The notes beneath the pieces were generated by a model. The model saw only the letters and a list, made by a program, of their open reading frames with translations, was not told where the DNA came from and made no database searches. 7,716 bases of DNA from Chryseobacterium gleum (GTDB taxonomy: Bacteria > Bacteroidota > Bacteroidia > Flavobacteriales_D > Sanyastnellaceae): the NCBI GenBank assembly GCA_943330925.2, contig CALQJP020000103.1:1-7716 (forward strand). Direction: 5' to 3'. This document shows, piece by piece, positions 1 through 6,544 of this stretch. The first letter of the stretch is position 1. Every line of letters begins with the position of its first letter. The position numbers and the translations under genes were made by a program.

Positions 1-1062
1 GATATTCCCGAAGAGCGCCGCGATTATTATCTGGAAAGAAGATACCCTGCCTTCGGTAACCTCGTGCCACGCGACATTGCTTCGCGAGCTGCGAAGGAGC
101 GTTGCGACGAAGGTTTTGGCGTTAATGCTACCGGAGAAGCTGTTTATCTCGATTTCTCTTCGGCCATCCTGCGCTATGGAAAGGCACAGGCCAATGTGAA
201 AGGCTTGCACAATGCGACTGAGGCGCAAATGATTGAGCTCGGAACGAAAGTCGTTGAGCAGAAATACGGAAACCTGTTTCAGATGTACGAGCAAATCGTT
301 GCTGAAAATCCATACAAAACGCCCATGATGATTTATCCTGCCGTGCACTACACGATGGGAGGTTTGTGGGTTGACTATGAATTGATGACTTCCGTACCCG
401 GCCTGTATGCCTGTGGTGAAGCCAACTTCAGCGATCACGGAGCCAATCGCTTGGGTGCGTCTGCGCTCATGCAAGGCTTGGCCGACGGTTACTTCGTGTT
501 GCCTTACACCATCGGTAATTACCTGGCCGATGAGATTCGTACCGGAAAGATTTCAACTCAGTCGCCTGAGTTCGATGAAGCAGAAAAGAATGTGCGTAAG
601 CAAATCGATACCTTGTTGAACAACAACGGAACGGAGCCTGTTGATCACTACCACAGACGCTTAGGAAAGATAATGTGGGACGAGTGTGGAATGGCGCGCA
701 GCGAAAAGGGACTGAAGGGAGCGATTGCAGAAATTCAGCAAATCCGCAAGGAGTTTTACGCCAATGCACGCATTCCAAACGAATCGCAATACATGAACAC
801 CGAGTTGGCGAAGGCACTGCGCGTTGCAGACTTTATTGACTTAGGCGAGTTGATGTGCGTTGATGCGTTGAACCGCAACGAAAGCTGCGGAGGTCACTTC
901 CGCGAGGAATTCCAGACGGAAGATGGTGAGGCGTTGCGCGATGATGAAAACTTCAAGTACGTAGCGGCTTGGGAATGGACGGGAGATCCTTCTACACCTA
1001 AGTTGAACAAGGAAGAATTGATCTACGAAAACATTAAAGTGCAGCAACGGAGCTACAAATAG
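1..1062 (+). CDS. sdhA: Succinate dehydrogenase/fumarate reductase flavoprotein subunit, C-terminal part (5' end outside window)
   Basis: Catalytic FAD subunit that oxidises succinate to fumarate in the TCA cycle and passes electrons to the iron-sulfur subunit on the inner face of the cytoplasmic membrane. The reading frame is open from base 1, giving 353 residues; roughly the first 300, with the FAD-binding fold and the covalent-FAD histidine, lie outside the window. An internal GTG at 64 is not the start, because the upstream codons encode family sequence (DIPEERRDYYLERRYPAFGN). Visible family motifs, numbered within the fragment, are VPRDIASR with the probable proton-shuttle arginine at 24, HYTMGG with the substrate-binding histidine at 116, GEANFSDHGANRLG at 139-152 with a substrate arginine at 150, and RNESCGGHFREE near the C-terminus. 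The end (IKVQQRSYK) looks like a normal complete C-terminus for Bacteroidota homologues. The stop codon abuts an unusual repeat, and sdhB follows only after an inserted gene. Succinate dehydrogenase versus fumarate reductase direction cannot be settled here. Confidence 0.96.
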   Translation, partial: DIPEERRDYYLERRYPAFGNLVPRDIASRAAKERCDEGFGVNATGEAVYLDFSSAILRYGKAQANVKGLHNATEAQMIELGTKVVEQKYGNLFQMYEQIVAENPYKTPMMIYPAVHYTMGGLWVDYELMTSVPGLYACGEANFSDHGANRLGASALMQGLADGYFVLPYTIGNYLADEIRTGKISTQSPEFDEAEKNVRKQIDTLLNNNGTEPVDHYHRRLGKIMWDECGMARSEKGLKGAIAEIQQIRKEFYANARIPNESQYMNTELAKALRVADFIDLGELMCVDALNRNESCGGHFREEFQTEDGEALRDDENFKYVAAWEWTGDPSTPKLNKEELIYENIKVQQRSYK

Positions 1063-1096
1063 GATTGTAGGGGTTAGGATTGCAGGATTATAGGGT
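1061..1096 (+). repeat. Left arm of imperfect inverted repeat (G-rich 8-base units)
   Basis: The arm reads as units AGGATTGT (1061-1068), AGGGGTT (1069-1075), AGGATTGC (1076-1083), AGGATTAT (1084-1091), then AGGGT. It aligns with the reverse complement of 1733-1769 at about 31 of 36 positions: 11 identical bases, a short mismatched stretch with one indel (1072-1074), then 22 bases with two mismatches (1083 and 1090). The first two bases are the last two of the sdhA stop codon TAG. Confidence 0.85.
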
Positions 1097-1292
1097 AGGG
1101 CGAGTTGTGAGGGTTGAATTCGAATCCTTCTTTATGGAGTGGTTGAATTGGCCACGATTTTAATTGTCGTGTTGTAAAGATGACAGATGAAGAGCCAACG
1201 AATTTATTCGGGGGAGATTGGAAGAATAAAAAGCATATAAGTTATTTGAAATAGGAATTAGCATTTCGGTATTCAACTTTTAGCATTGCATC
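1097..1292. other. Non-coding leader between left repeat and four-helix-bundle gene
   Basis: No ORF of meaningful length is visible; the longest ATG-started frame I noted is a 9-codon one at 1135. A weak hairpin is possible with arms CACGA (1153-1157) and TCGTG (1167-1171). An in-frame TAG at 1281-1283 closes the frame upstream of the following gene. The stretch is AT-richer than the sdh genes, especially after 1200. I find no convincing promoter. Confidence 0.6.
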
Positions 1293-1733
1293 ATGAATGC
1301 GACAGTTGAAAACAGAGTACCGGTCAAGTCATATCGTGATTTGATTGTTTGGAAAAAATCAGTAGAACTAGTTCAGGATGTTTACCTGCTGACTGCTGGT
1401 TTTTCTTCCAACGAGAGGTTTGGTCTGACAAGTCAGATGCGCAGAAGCGCGGTTTCTATTCCATCCAATATTGCTGAGGGTTGGGGTAGAAAACGCACGG
1501 GAAACTATATTCAGTTTCTGAGTATTGCTTCGGGCTCTCTTGCTGAGTTAACCACTCAAGTGGAGATTTCATATCGTTTGGGCTTTTTTGATAAAGACCA
1601 ATTCGATGTATTGGAAAGTAAAATGATGGAAATTGGAAGAATGCTATTCGTATTGATACAAAAATTGGAGAAACAGACACATAATAAACATTCAAAGGGA
1701 AATGAGATTGTTCAGGAGCATAGCGGGCGTTAA
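1293..1733 (+). CDS. Four-helix-bundle protein, 23S rRNA intervening-sequence (S23/IVP) family
   Basis: A protein of 146 residues that I recognise by the family core: SYRDLIVWKKSVELV near the start (residues 13-27), then FGLTSQMRRSAVSIPSNIAEGWGRK split over residues 43-67, then YIQFLSIASGSLAELTTQ at 72-89, and a final amphipathic helix with IGRMLFVLIQKLEKQ. The family folds as a four-helix bundle, was first found as the ORF in 23S rRNA intervening sequences, and is related to the Avd accessory protein of diversity-generating retroelements; its biochemical role is unknown. I see no reverse transcriptase or template repeat here, so a retroelement role is not supported. Most members are about 115-130 residues; the excess here is a polar tail (residues 129-146) running to the right repeat. 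ATG 1293 is the first start after an in-frame TAG at 1281. Codon use and AT content differ from the flanking sdh genes, which fits an inserted gene. Confidence 0.9.
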   Translation: MNATVENRVPVKSYRDLIVWKKSVELVQDVYLLTAGFSSNERFGLTSQMRRSAVSIPSNIAEGWGRKRTGNYIQFLSIASGSLAELTTQVEISYRLGFFDKDQFDVLESKMMEIGRMLFVLIQKLEKQTHNKHSKGNEIVQEHSGR

Positions 1734-1769
1734 CCCTACAATCCTACAATCCTATATTCCTACAATCCT
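1733..1769 (-). repeat. Right arm of imperfect inverted repeat (C-rich 8-base units)
   Basis: On the + strand the arm is a tandem array of CCTACAAT (1735-1742), CCTACAAT (1743-1750), CCTATATT (1751-1758) and CCTACAAT (1759-1766), ending CCT. It is the reverse complement of the left arm at 1061-1096. It begins at the last base of the four-helix-bundle gene's TAA stop and ends 12 bases before the sdhB ATG, so it overlaps the region where ribosomes load on sdhB. Confidence 0.85.
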
Positions 1770-1781
1770 TTACGCGCAATC

Positions 1782-2534
1782 ATGAATCTCAAACTCAAAA
1801 TATGGAGACAGAAAAGCACTTCTGACAGAGGTGCCATTGTCGACTACAACGTCAACAACGTCTCTCCCGACATGTCGTTTCTGGAAATGATCGACGTACT
1901 CAACGACGACCTCGTGAAGAAGGGTGATGATCCTGTTGCATTCGACCACGACTGCCGTGAAGGTATTTGTGGTATGTGCAGCATGTTCATCAACGGTGAG
2001 GCTCACGGACCAAACCGTGGTGTAACAACCTGCCAGCTGCACATGCGTTCGTTCAAGGATGGTGACACTGTCTATGTAGAGCCATGGAGAAGCGAGGGTT
2101 TCCCTGTTGTGAAAGACTTGATGGTGGATCGCGGCGCATTCGACCGCATTCAGCAAGCGGGTGGTTTCGTATCGGTGAATACCAGCGGCCGTACCATGGA
2201 TGCTAACGCTATTCCGATTCCGAAGGAAGATGCCGACAAAGCGTTCGATGCTGCTACCTGTATTGGTTGCGGTGCATGCGTGGCAACTTGTCCAAACGGT
2301 AGCGCTATGTTGTTTGTGGGCGCGAAAGTTTCTCAATTCGCTTTGCTGCCACAAGGTCAGGTTGAACGCAAAGACCGTGTGCTCAACATGGTGAAGCAAA
2401 TGGATGAAGAAGGCTTCGGTAACTGCTCCAACATTGGCGCATGCGAGGTACAATGCCCGAAAAACATTTCACTGGAAGTCATCGCGCGAATGAATCGCGA
2501 GTACTTGACGGCCAATGTGAAGCCCGAGAATTGA
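1782..2534 (+). CDS. sdhB: Succinate dehydrogenase/fumarate reductase iron-sulfur subunit
   Basis: Electron-transfer subunit carrying electrons from the FAD of SdhA through three iron-sulfur clusters toward membrane quinone. Its 250 residues are a normal full length. The N-terminal ferredoxin domain has [2Fe-2S] ligands C58, C63, C66 (CREGICGMC) and C84. The C-terminal domain has CIGCGACVATCP with C160, C163, C166 and C170, and CSNIGACEVQCP with C215, C221 and C225. By family precedent C160/C163/C166/C225 hold the [4Fe-4S] cluster and C170/C215/C221 the [3Fe-4S] cluster; I218 stands where a fourth cysteine would be, the usual SDH signature. The start at 1782 gives the expected MNLKLKIWRQ N-terminus; no strong Shine-Dalgarno is present, and the right repeat arm ends 12 bases upstream. 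Downstream, the next gene begins one base after the stop. The cytochrome b subunit is not in the window and would be expected upstream of sdhA. Confidence 0.97.
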   Translation: MNLKLKIWRQKSTSDRGAIVDYNVNNVSPDMSFLEMIDVLNDDLVKKGDDPVAFDHDCREGICGMCSMFINGEAHGPNRGVTTCQLHMRSFKDGDTVYVEPWRSEGFPVVKDLMVDRGAFDRIQQAGGFVSVNTSGRTMDANAIPIPKEDADKAFDAATCIGCGACVATCPNGSAMLFVGAKVSQFALLPQGQVERKDRVLNMVKQMDEEGFGNCSNIGACEVQCPKNISLEVIARMNREYLTANVKPEN

Positions 2535-2535
2535 T

Positions 2536-5067
2536 ATGAACCGAGTTTTCGCCGGTTTTGCCTTGGTGGTAAGCTTGCTCTTCGCAACGTGCATTACCGG
2601 TCAAAACTTCCACTACAGCGCGGCTTCGGGCAGCTCAAACTTCTTTGACATCGTTGAGGAGGCTGACAGCTACTTTGCTCAATCCGGATTACTCCCAGAA
2701 CAGTTGTATTCTGATAACGAGTTCATCCGCTTTAAACGCTGGGAGTGGTATTGGAAAGCTCGCGTAAATGAGGACGGTACTTTTCCCGATTTGATTGAGC
2801 AAAATCGCATGTATCAAAATCTGCAGCACGAAGCTGCTCAGCGTGATATACAAAGTCCATGGGTAAACATCAACCAAACCTATGGCGACGGAGGTTATAA
2901 TGGAATGGGCCGCGCGACATCCATCGCGTTTCATCCAACCAATCCTGAAATTTATTATGTAGGCGCTCCTATCGGTGGTATCTGGAAAACTACCGATGGG
3001 GGGCTTACGTATAGCGCCCTGGGCGACTCGCTGCCCTATGTAAGCGTGGGTAATATTTGTATCAATCCGTTGAACCCCGACATCATGTATATCACCATTG
3101 GCGACCACAACGGATGGTGGAACTACGGCCTCGGCGTTTACAAGTCGACAGATGCAGGCGTTACCTGGCAGCCCACCGGCAACACATCGTATTTCACCAA
3201 CAACGTGGCCTATTTGCGAATGGTCATCAATCCTGCGAATCCTGATGAGCTGTATGTGGCGCAAACCAATGGTCTGTATCGCACACTGAATGGGGGAGCC
3301 ACGTGGGACGTCGTTCATGCAGGCTCGCACATCGATGTTGCTCTCAAGCCTGGTCTCGACGGCGAGTTGTATTGCGCAACCGACGACTATTGGGGGAGCA
3401 GCGAGGTATACGCTTCGTGGAATCATGGCGATACGTGGACGCAAATCACCGACTTCAACCAAACAGCAAACTATTTACAGATTTCAGCGAGCCCGGGTGA
3501 ACAAGAATATCTCGGCATTAAGTCGAGTGTCAATGGTGTTGAAGATTATTATGCAACCTACGACGGCGGCACCACAGTCGACTTTATTGACCCCTTGCCC
3601 GATGGCGGTATTCTCTTCACTTCGCCTGTCAACTCTTCGAAAGTGTATTGCGGTTTCATGGTAACGCATCAATCGGTTAACGGCGGCCTCGACTGGGAAC
3701 AGCTCACCGATTGGTATTACACCGGAGAGCGCGCGGAGGTGCATGCCGATAATCGCTTTGTTGCTTATCATCCACTGACGAATGAAATCTACTTCTGCAA
3801 CGATGGCGGTATTTACAAGTTCAACGAGCAAACGATGGAGTGGACAGAACTTACAGCAGGCCTCATCATCACGCAGTACTATCGAATAGCCGTTGCACAA
3901 ACGGATGATCTTTTCATGATAGGTGGCACACAGGACAACGGCGGTCGTAAGCGCATTTCAGCCGACACTTGGGGCCCCACCAACGGAGGTGACGGCATGG
4001 AGGTGGCTATCGACTTCGAGGATGAACAAACGATCTACACGACTTACATCTACGGTCAATTGTATCGCTCCGACGATCAGTGGCAAGACGATCAGTACAA
4101 TGAAATAACACCCCCGGGCTCAGGCGGTGGCGATTGGGTGACGCCGTATGTGCTCGATCCGCAAGACTCGCATGTAATTGTTGCGGGATACAGCGATGTT
4201 TACCGCTCCGATGATCGCGGTGAAACGTGGCAACAACTGAGTGTGGATTTGACCGGTGACCCGGAGCGCAAGCTTACCGCGGTGGCTGTAGCACCCACCG
4301 ATCAAAGTACCATTTATGCCGGGCGCGGAGCAATGCTCTACATTACACACGATGCCGGCGAAACATGGGACAACGAATTGGTAGTGCTGGGCGCTGGAAC
4401 CGCAACGATAGCGAGTATTACGGTTGACCCCGTTGATCCGAATGAGCTTTGGGTAACGCTTTCAGGATATGTGAATGGTAAGAAGGTGTACCATTCAACC
4501 GACGCGGGGATTACGTTTAGCAACGCTTCATCTAACCTCCCCAATGTGCCGGTAAATGCTGCTGTAATTGACCAGCAGAGTGAAAATCACGACCTCTATA
4601 TCGGAACGGATGTGGGTGTGTTTGTTTTGGATGAATCAACGCAGACCTGGTTGTATTACGGAGGCGGACTACCCAATACGATGGTGAGCGATTTGGAGAT
4701 TCAATACAACAGCAGAAAGCTACGCATAGGCACCTTTGGTCGCGGTGTGTGGGAAAATGAGTTGTATTCGCAGCCTTTTGTTTCTGCGATTTCTTCAATC
4801 AATAACGCATCGAATACGTTCTTCCAACTTGCAGGAAATCCGGTTAACGACGTTCTGCTGTTGAACGTGCACAATCGTGTCAATGCACACGGAGAGTTTG
4901 TAGTCTACGATGCGCAAGGACGCATTGTGAAACGCTTGCAGCGTACCTTGCATGAAGGCCACTACCAGGTTACAATGCCGGTCACTGAATTGACCCCGGG
5001 TAATTACTTCATTCGCTATGAGGCCGCCGGCCTGTCAATGGAAAGCGCTCGTTTTGTGAAGCGTTAG
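2536..5067 (+). CDS. Secreted Asp-box (BNR/sortilin-like) beta-propeller protein with T9SS C-terminal sorting domain
   Basis: The 843 residues begin with a signal peptide (about 1-22, hydrophobic core FAGFALVVSLLFATC, likely cut before Q23). Residues 60-85 carry a tryptophan/arginine-rich segment (RFKRWEWYWKARVNEDG) that I recall before the propeller in many Bacteroidota homologues. Asp-box motifs (S/T-x-D/N-x-G-x-T-W) recur at about 152-159, 204-211, 250-257, 294-301, 380-387, 558-565, 604-611 and 654-661, with sortilin-like GTQDNG at 464-469 and NDGGIY at 422-427. This predicts one or two beta-propellers as in VPS10/GH74-like proteins, but no catalytic residues can be assigned and enzyme activity is not claimed. 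Residues about 755-843 match the type IX secretion sorting domain (FQLAGNPVND, FVVYDAQGRIVKRL, LTPGNYFIRYE), implying outer-membrane export and surface attachment or release. The ATG lies one base after the sdhB stop, suggesting co-transcription and translational coupling. The stop overlaps that of the convergent ATPase gene. Confidence 0.9.
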   Translation: MNRVFAGFALVVSLLFATCITGQNFHYSAASGSSNFFDIVEEADSYFAQSGLLPEQLYSDNEFIRFKRWEWYWKARVNEDGTFPDLIEQNRMYQNLQHEAAQRDIQSPWVNINQTYGDGGYNGMGRATSIAFHPTNPEIYYVGAPIGGIWKTTDGGLTYSALGDSLPYVSVGNICINPLNPDIMYITIGDHNGWWNYGLGVYKSTDAGVTWQPTGNTSYFTNNVAYLRMVINPANPDELYVAQTNGLYRTLNGGATWDVVHAGSHIDVALKPGLDGELYCATDDYWGSSEVYASWNHGDTWTQITDFNQTANYLQISASPGEQEYLGIKSSVNGVEDYYATYDGGTTVDFIDPLPDGGILFTSPVNSSKVYCGFMVTHQSVNGGLDWEQLTDWYYTGERAEVHADNRFVAYHPLTNEIYFCNDGGIYKFNEQTMEWTELTAGLIITQYYRIAVAQTDDLFMIGGTQDNGGRKRISADTWGPTNGGDGMEVAIDFEDEQTIYTTYIYGQLYRSDDQWQDDQYNEITPPGSGGGDWVTPYVLDPQDSHVIVAGYSDVYRSDDRGETWQQLSVDLTGDPERKLTAVAVAPTDQSTIYAGRGAMLYITHDAGETWDNELVVLGAGTATIASITVDPVDPNELWVTLSGYVNGKKVYHSTDAGITFSNASSNLPNVPVNAAVIDQQSENHDLYIGTDVGVFVLDESTQTWLYYGGGLPNTMVSDLEIQYNSRKLRIGTFGRGVWENELYSQPFVSAISSINNASNTFFQLAGNPVNDVLLLNVHNRVNAHGEFVVYDAQGRIVKRLQRTLHEGHYQVTMPVTELTPGNYFIRYEAAGLSMESARFVKR

Positions 5068-6536
5068 TCGTTGTCTTTATCCTCTCGGAAGATATCATTC
5101 ATGATGTCACTGAACTCAATGCTGCTGTCCATGACTGTCTTCCCAATTACGGAGAACTCAGCCAGTCCATGCAACACAAACTCCATCATCATCAGTCGCT
5201 CTTCGTCTTGAATGCCCGGGCAATATTTGTCTACAATCTCATGCAGTACAGGAATGCTGTACAGCACATTCGCGTATTCGTCGCGAGGGTAATCAATCAG
5301 GATTTGAACGTTCTCGTTGGCCAGATGCTCGATAATGGGTTGATACGGATTCTGAATTTTTTTGCGCTTGATGGTTTCCGGACTTGGGAATATCTGCGGA
5401 AACTTTTTGCGGATGGCCATGCCGAGTAGGCGCATGGCTACGAAGTGCGGCCCTTCTTGTTCGCCTTCGTACACAAGCTCTACTTTACCTGTAATGGCAG
5501 GCACAATTGACATGAGGTCGCCAATGCGCGCATGTGTTTTCTTCTCTTTATTGATGATGGCTCTGCGCTCTGCGCTGCTCACCAGGTTTTCCATGGCGCT
5601 GATGGTTAGACGCGCCGATACGCCGCTCTTCTGATCCACGTATTCACTCTCACGCGCTTCAAACGCTACCATCTCTACCAACTCGCGCAGGAAGGGCGAC
5701 ACAGTTACGCGCTTCAATTGCTCTTTGGTGTGATGTGCTTCAAGCTCCGTAATTTCCATACCGAGCGCAATACTCTTGGGATAGTGCGTGATGATTTGGC
5801 TTTGAATGCGGTCTTTTAGCGGTGTGATGATGCTTCCGCGGTTGGTGTAATCTTCAGGGTTTGCCGTGAAGATGAACTGAATGTCGAGCGGCAAACGCAA
5901 TTGAAATCCGCGAATCTGAATGTCACCTTCCTGTAGAATATTGAACAGCGACACTTGAATACGCGCCTGCAAATCGGGCAGCTCGTTGATTACGAAAATG
6001 CAACGATGGCTGCGCGGTATAAGTCCGAAGTGAATGACACGCTCATCGCTGTATGCAAGTTTCAAATTGGCTGCTTTGATAGGGTCGATATCGCCAATCA
6101 AATCGGCAACACTCACATCGGGTGTGGCGAGTTTTTCAACATAGCGCTCCGAGCGATGCATCCACCGAATGGGGGTAAGGTCACCGTGTGTTTCCAGTAG
6201 ATCGTGGGCTGTGCGACTGATGGGGTGCATCGGGTCGTCGTTGAGCTCGCTGCCCGCCACACACGGAATCCATTCGTCGAGCAATTCAGTGAGCGTGCGT
6301 GCAATGCGTGTTTTCGCTTGTCCGCGCAAACCCAGCAGGTTCATGCTGTGCCCGCTTAAAATGGCACGCTGCACATCGGGCAACACCGTTTCATCATAGC
6401 CTATGATGCCTTTGAAGGGGTTGCTGCCCCGCTCCATATGCTTTATGAGGTTGGCGCGCAGTTCTTCCTTCATTGCTTTAGGCGTATAGCCCGCCTGCTT
6501 CAATTCGCCGAATGTTTGTATGGTGGTGTGTTTCAT
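5064..6536 (-). CDS. MoxR/magnesium-chelatase-like AAA+ ATPase
   Basis: A cytoplasmic ATPase of 490 residues, related to the I subunit of magnesium chelatase and to MoxR proteins. Visible elements are a Walker A variant GLRGQAKT (69-76), where alanine replaces the usual glycine before the lysine; a Walker B segment CIFVINELPDL (179-189) with N184 in place of the usual aspartate and E185 retained; sensor 1 TANPEDY with N226; a probable arginine finger R243 in LKDRIQ; and a sensor-2-type arginine R309 in GVSARLT. An alpha-helical C-terminal region of about 180 residues follows. Such ATPases act with VWA-domain partners to remodel proteins or insert metals; the client here is unknown and a role in chlorophyll synthesis is not implied. 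The gene starts 8 bases after the VWA gene on the same strand, so the two form an operon. Its TAA stop overlaps the stop of the convergent secreted-protein gene. Confidence 0.9.
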   Translation of the reverse strand: MKHTTIQTFGELKQAGYTPKAMKEELRANLIKHMERGSNPFKGIIGYDETVLPDVQRAILSGHSMNLLGLRGQAKTRIARTLTELLDEWIPCVAGSELNDDPMHPISRTAHDLLETHGDLTPIRWMHRSERYVEKLATPDVSVADLIGDIDPIKAANLKLAYSDERVIHFGLIPRSHRCIFVINELPDLQARIQVSLFNILQEGDIQIRGFQLRLPLDIQFIFTANPEDYTNRGSIITPLKDRIQSQIITHYPKSIALGMEITELEAHHTKEQLKRVTVSPFLRELVEMVAFEARESEYVDQKSGVSARLTISAMENLVSSAERRAIINKEKKTHARIGDLMSIVPAITGKVELVYEGEQEGPHFVAMRLLGMAIRKKFPQIFPSPETIKRKKIQNPYQPIIEHLANENVQILIDYPRDEYANVLYSIPVLHEIVDKYCPGIQDEERLMMMEFVLHGLAEFSVIGKTVMDSSIEFSDIMNDIFREDKDND

Positions 6537-6544
6537 GGTGCCGG

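Larger units (their letters stand above)
1061..1769 (+). mobile_element. Putative intervening-sequence-like cassette: inverted repeats around a four-helix-bundle gene, between sdhA and sdhB
   Basis: A unit of about 710 bases lies exactly between the sdhA stop codon and the sdhB leader. It consists of a left repeat arm (1061-1096), about 196 bases of AT-richer non-coding DNA, a four-helix-bundle protein gene (1293-1733) and a right repeat arm (1733-1769) that is the reverse complement of the left arm. Known 23S rRNA intervening sequences, for example in Leptospira and Coxiella, have a similar plan: terminal complementary repeats forming a stem around an S23-type ORF. The analogy is an inference. 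I see no transposase and no clear target-site duplication, so mobility is not shown. If the unit is transcribed with sdh, the arms could pair as a long stem in the mRNA. Confidence 0.45.

Noticed and set aside
1218..1248. Bacteroidota-type promoter (TTG, 20 bases, then GTTATTTG) before the four-helix-bundle gene
   Set aside because: Only TTTG of the TAnnTTTG element is matched; too weak to call.
1293..1733. Diversity-generating retroelement accessory gene (Avd)
   Set aside because: The protein is related in fold, but no reverse transcriptase, template repeat or variable repeat pair is visible in the window.
1051..1782. Target-site duplication flanking the cassette
   Set aside because: Bases outside the two arms share no direct repeat beyond three bases.
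1770..2453. 227-codon open frame on the - strand opposite sdhB
   Set aside because: It lies wholly antisense to a gene with all expected cluster-binding cysteines; its translation has no recognisable domain and reflects codon bias of sdhB.
2593..2606. Lipoprotein signal in the secreted protein (cysteine at residue 19)
   Set aside because: The residues before the cysteine (LFAT) do not fit a lipobox, and the C-terminal T9SS domain explains export better.
2689..3462. 257-codon open frame on the - strand inside the propeller gene
   Set aside because: Antisense to clear Asp-box repeats and without any family motif.
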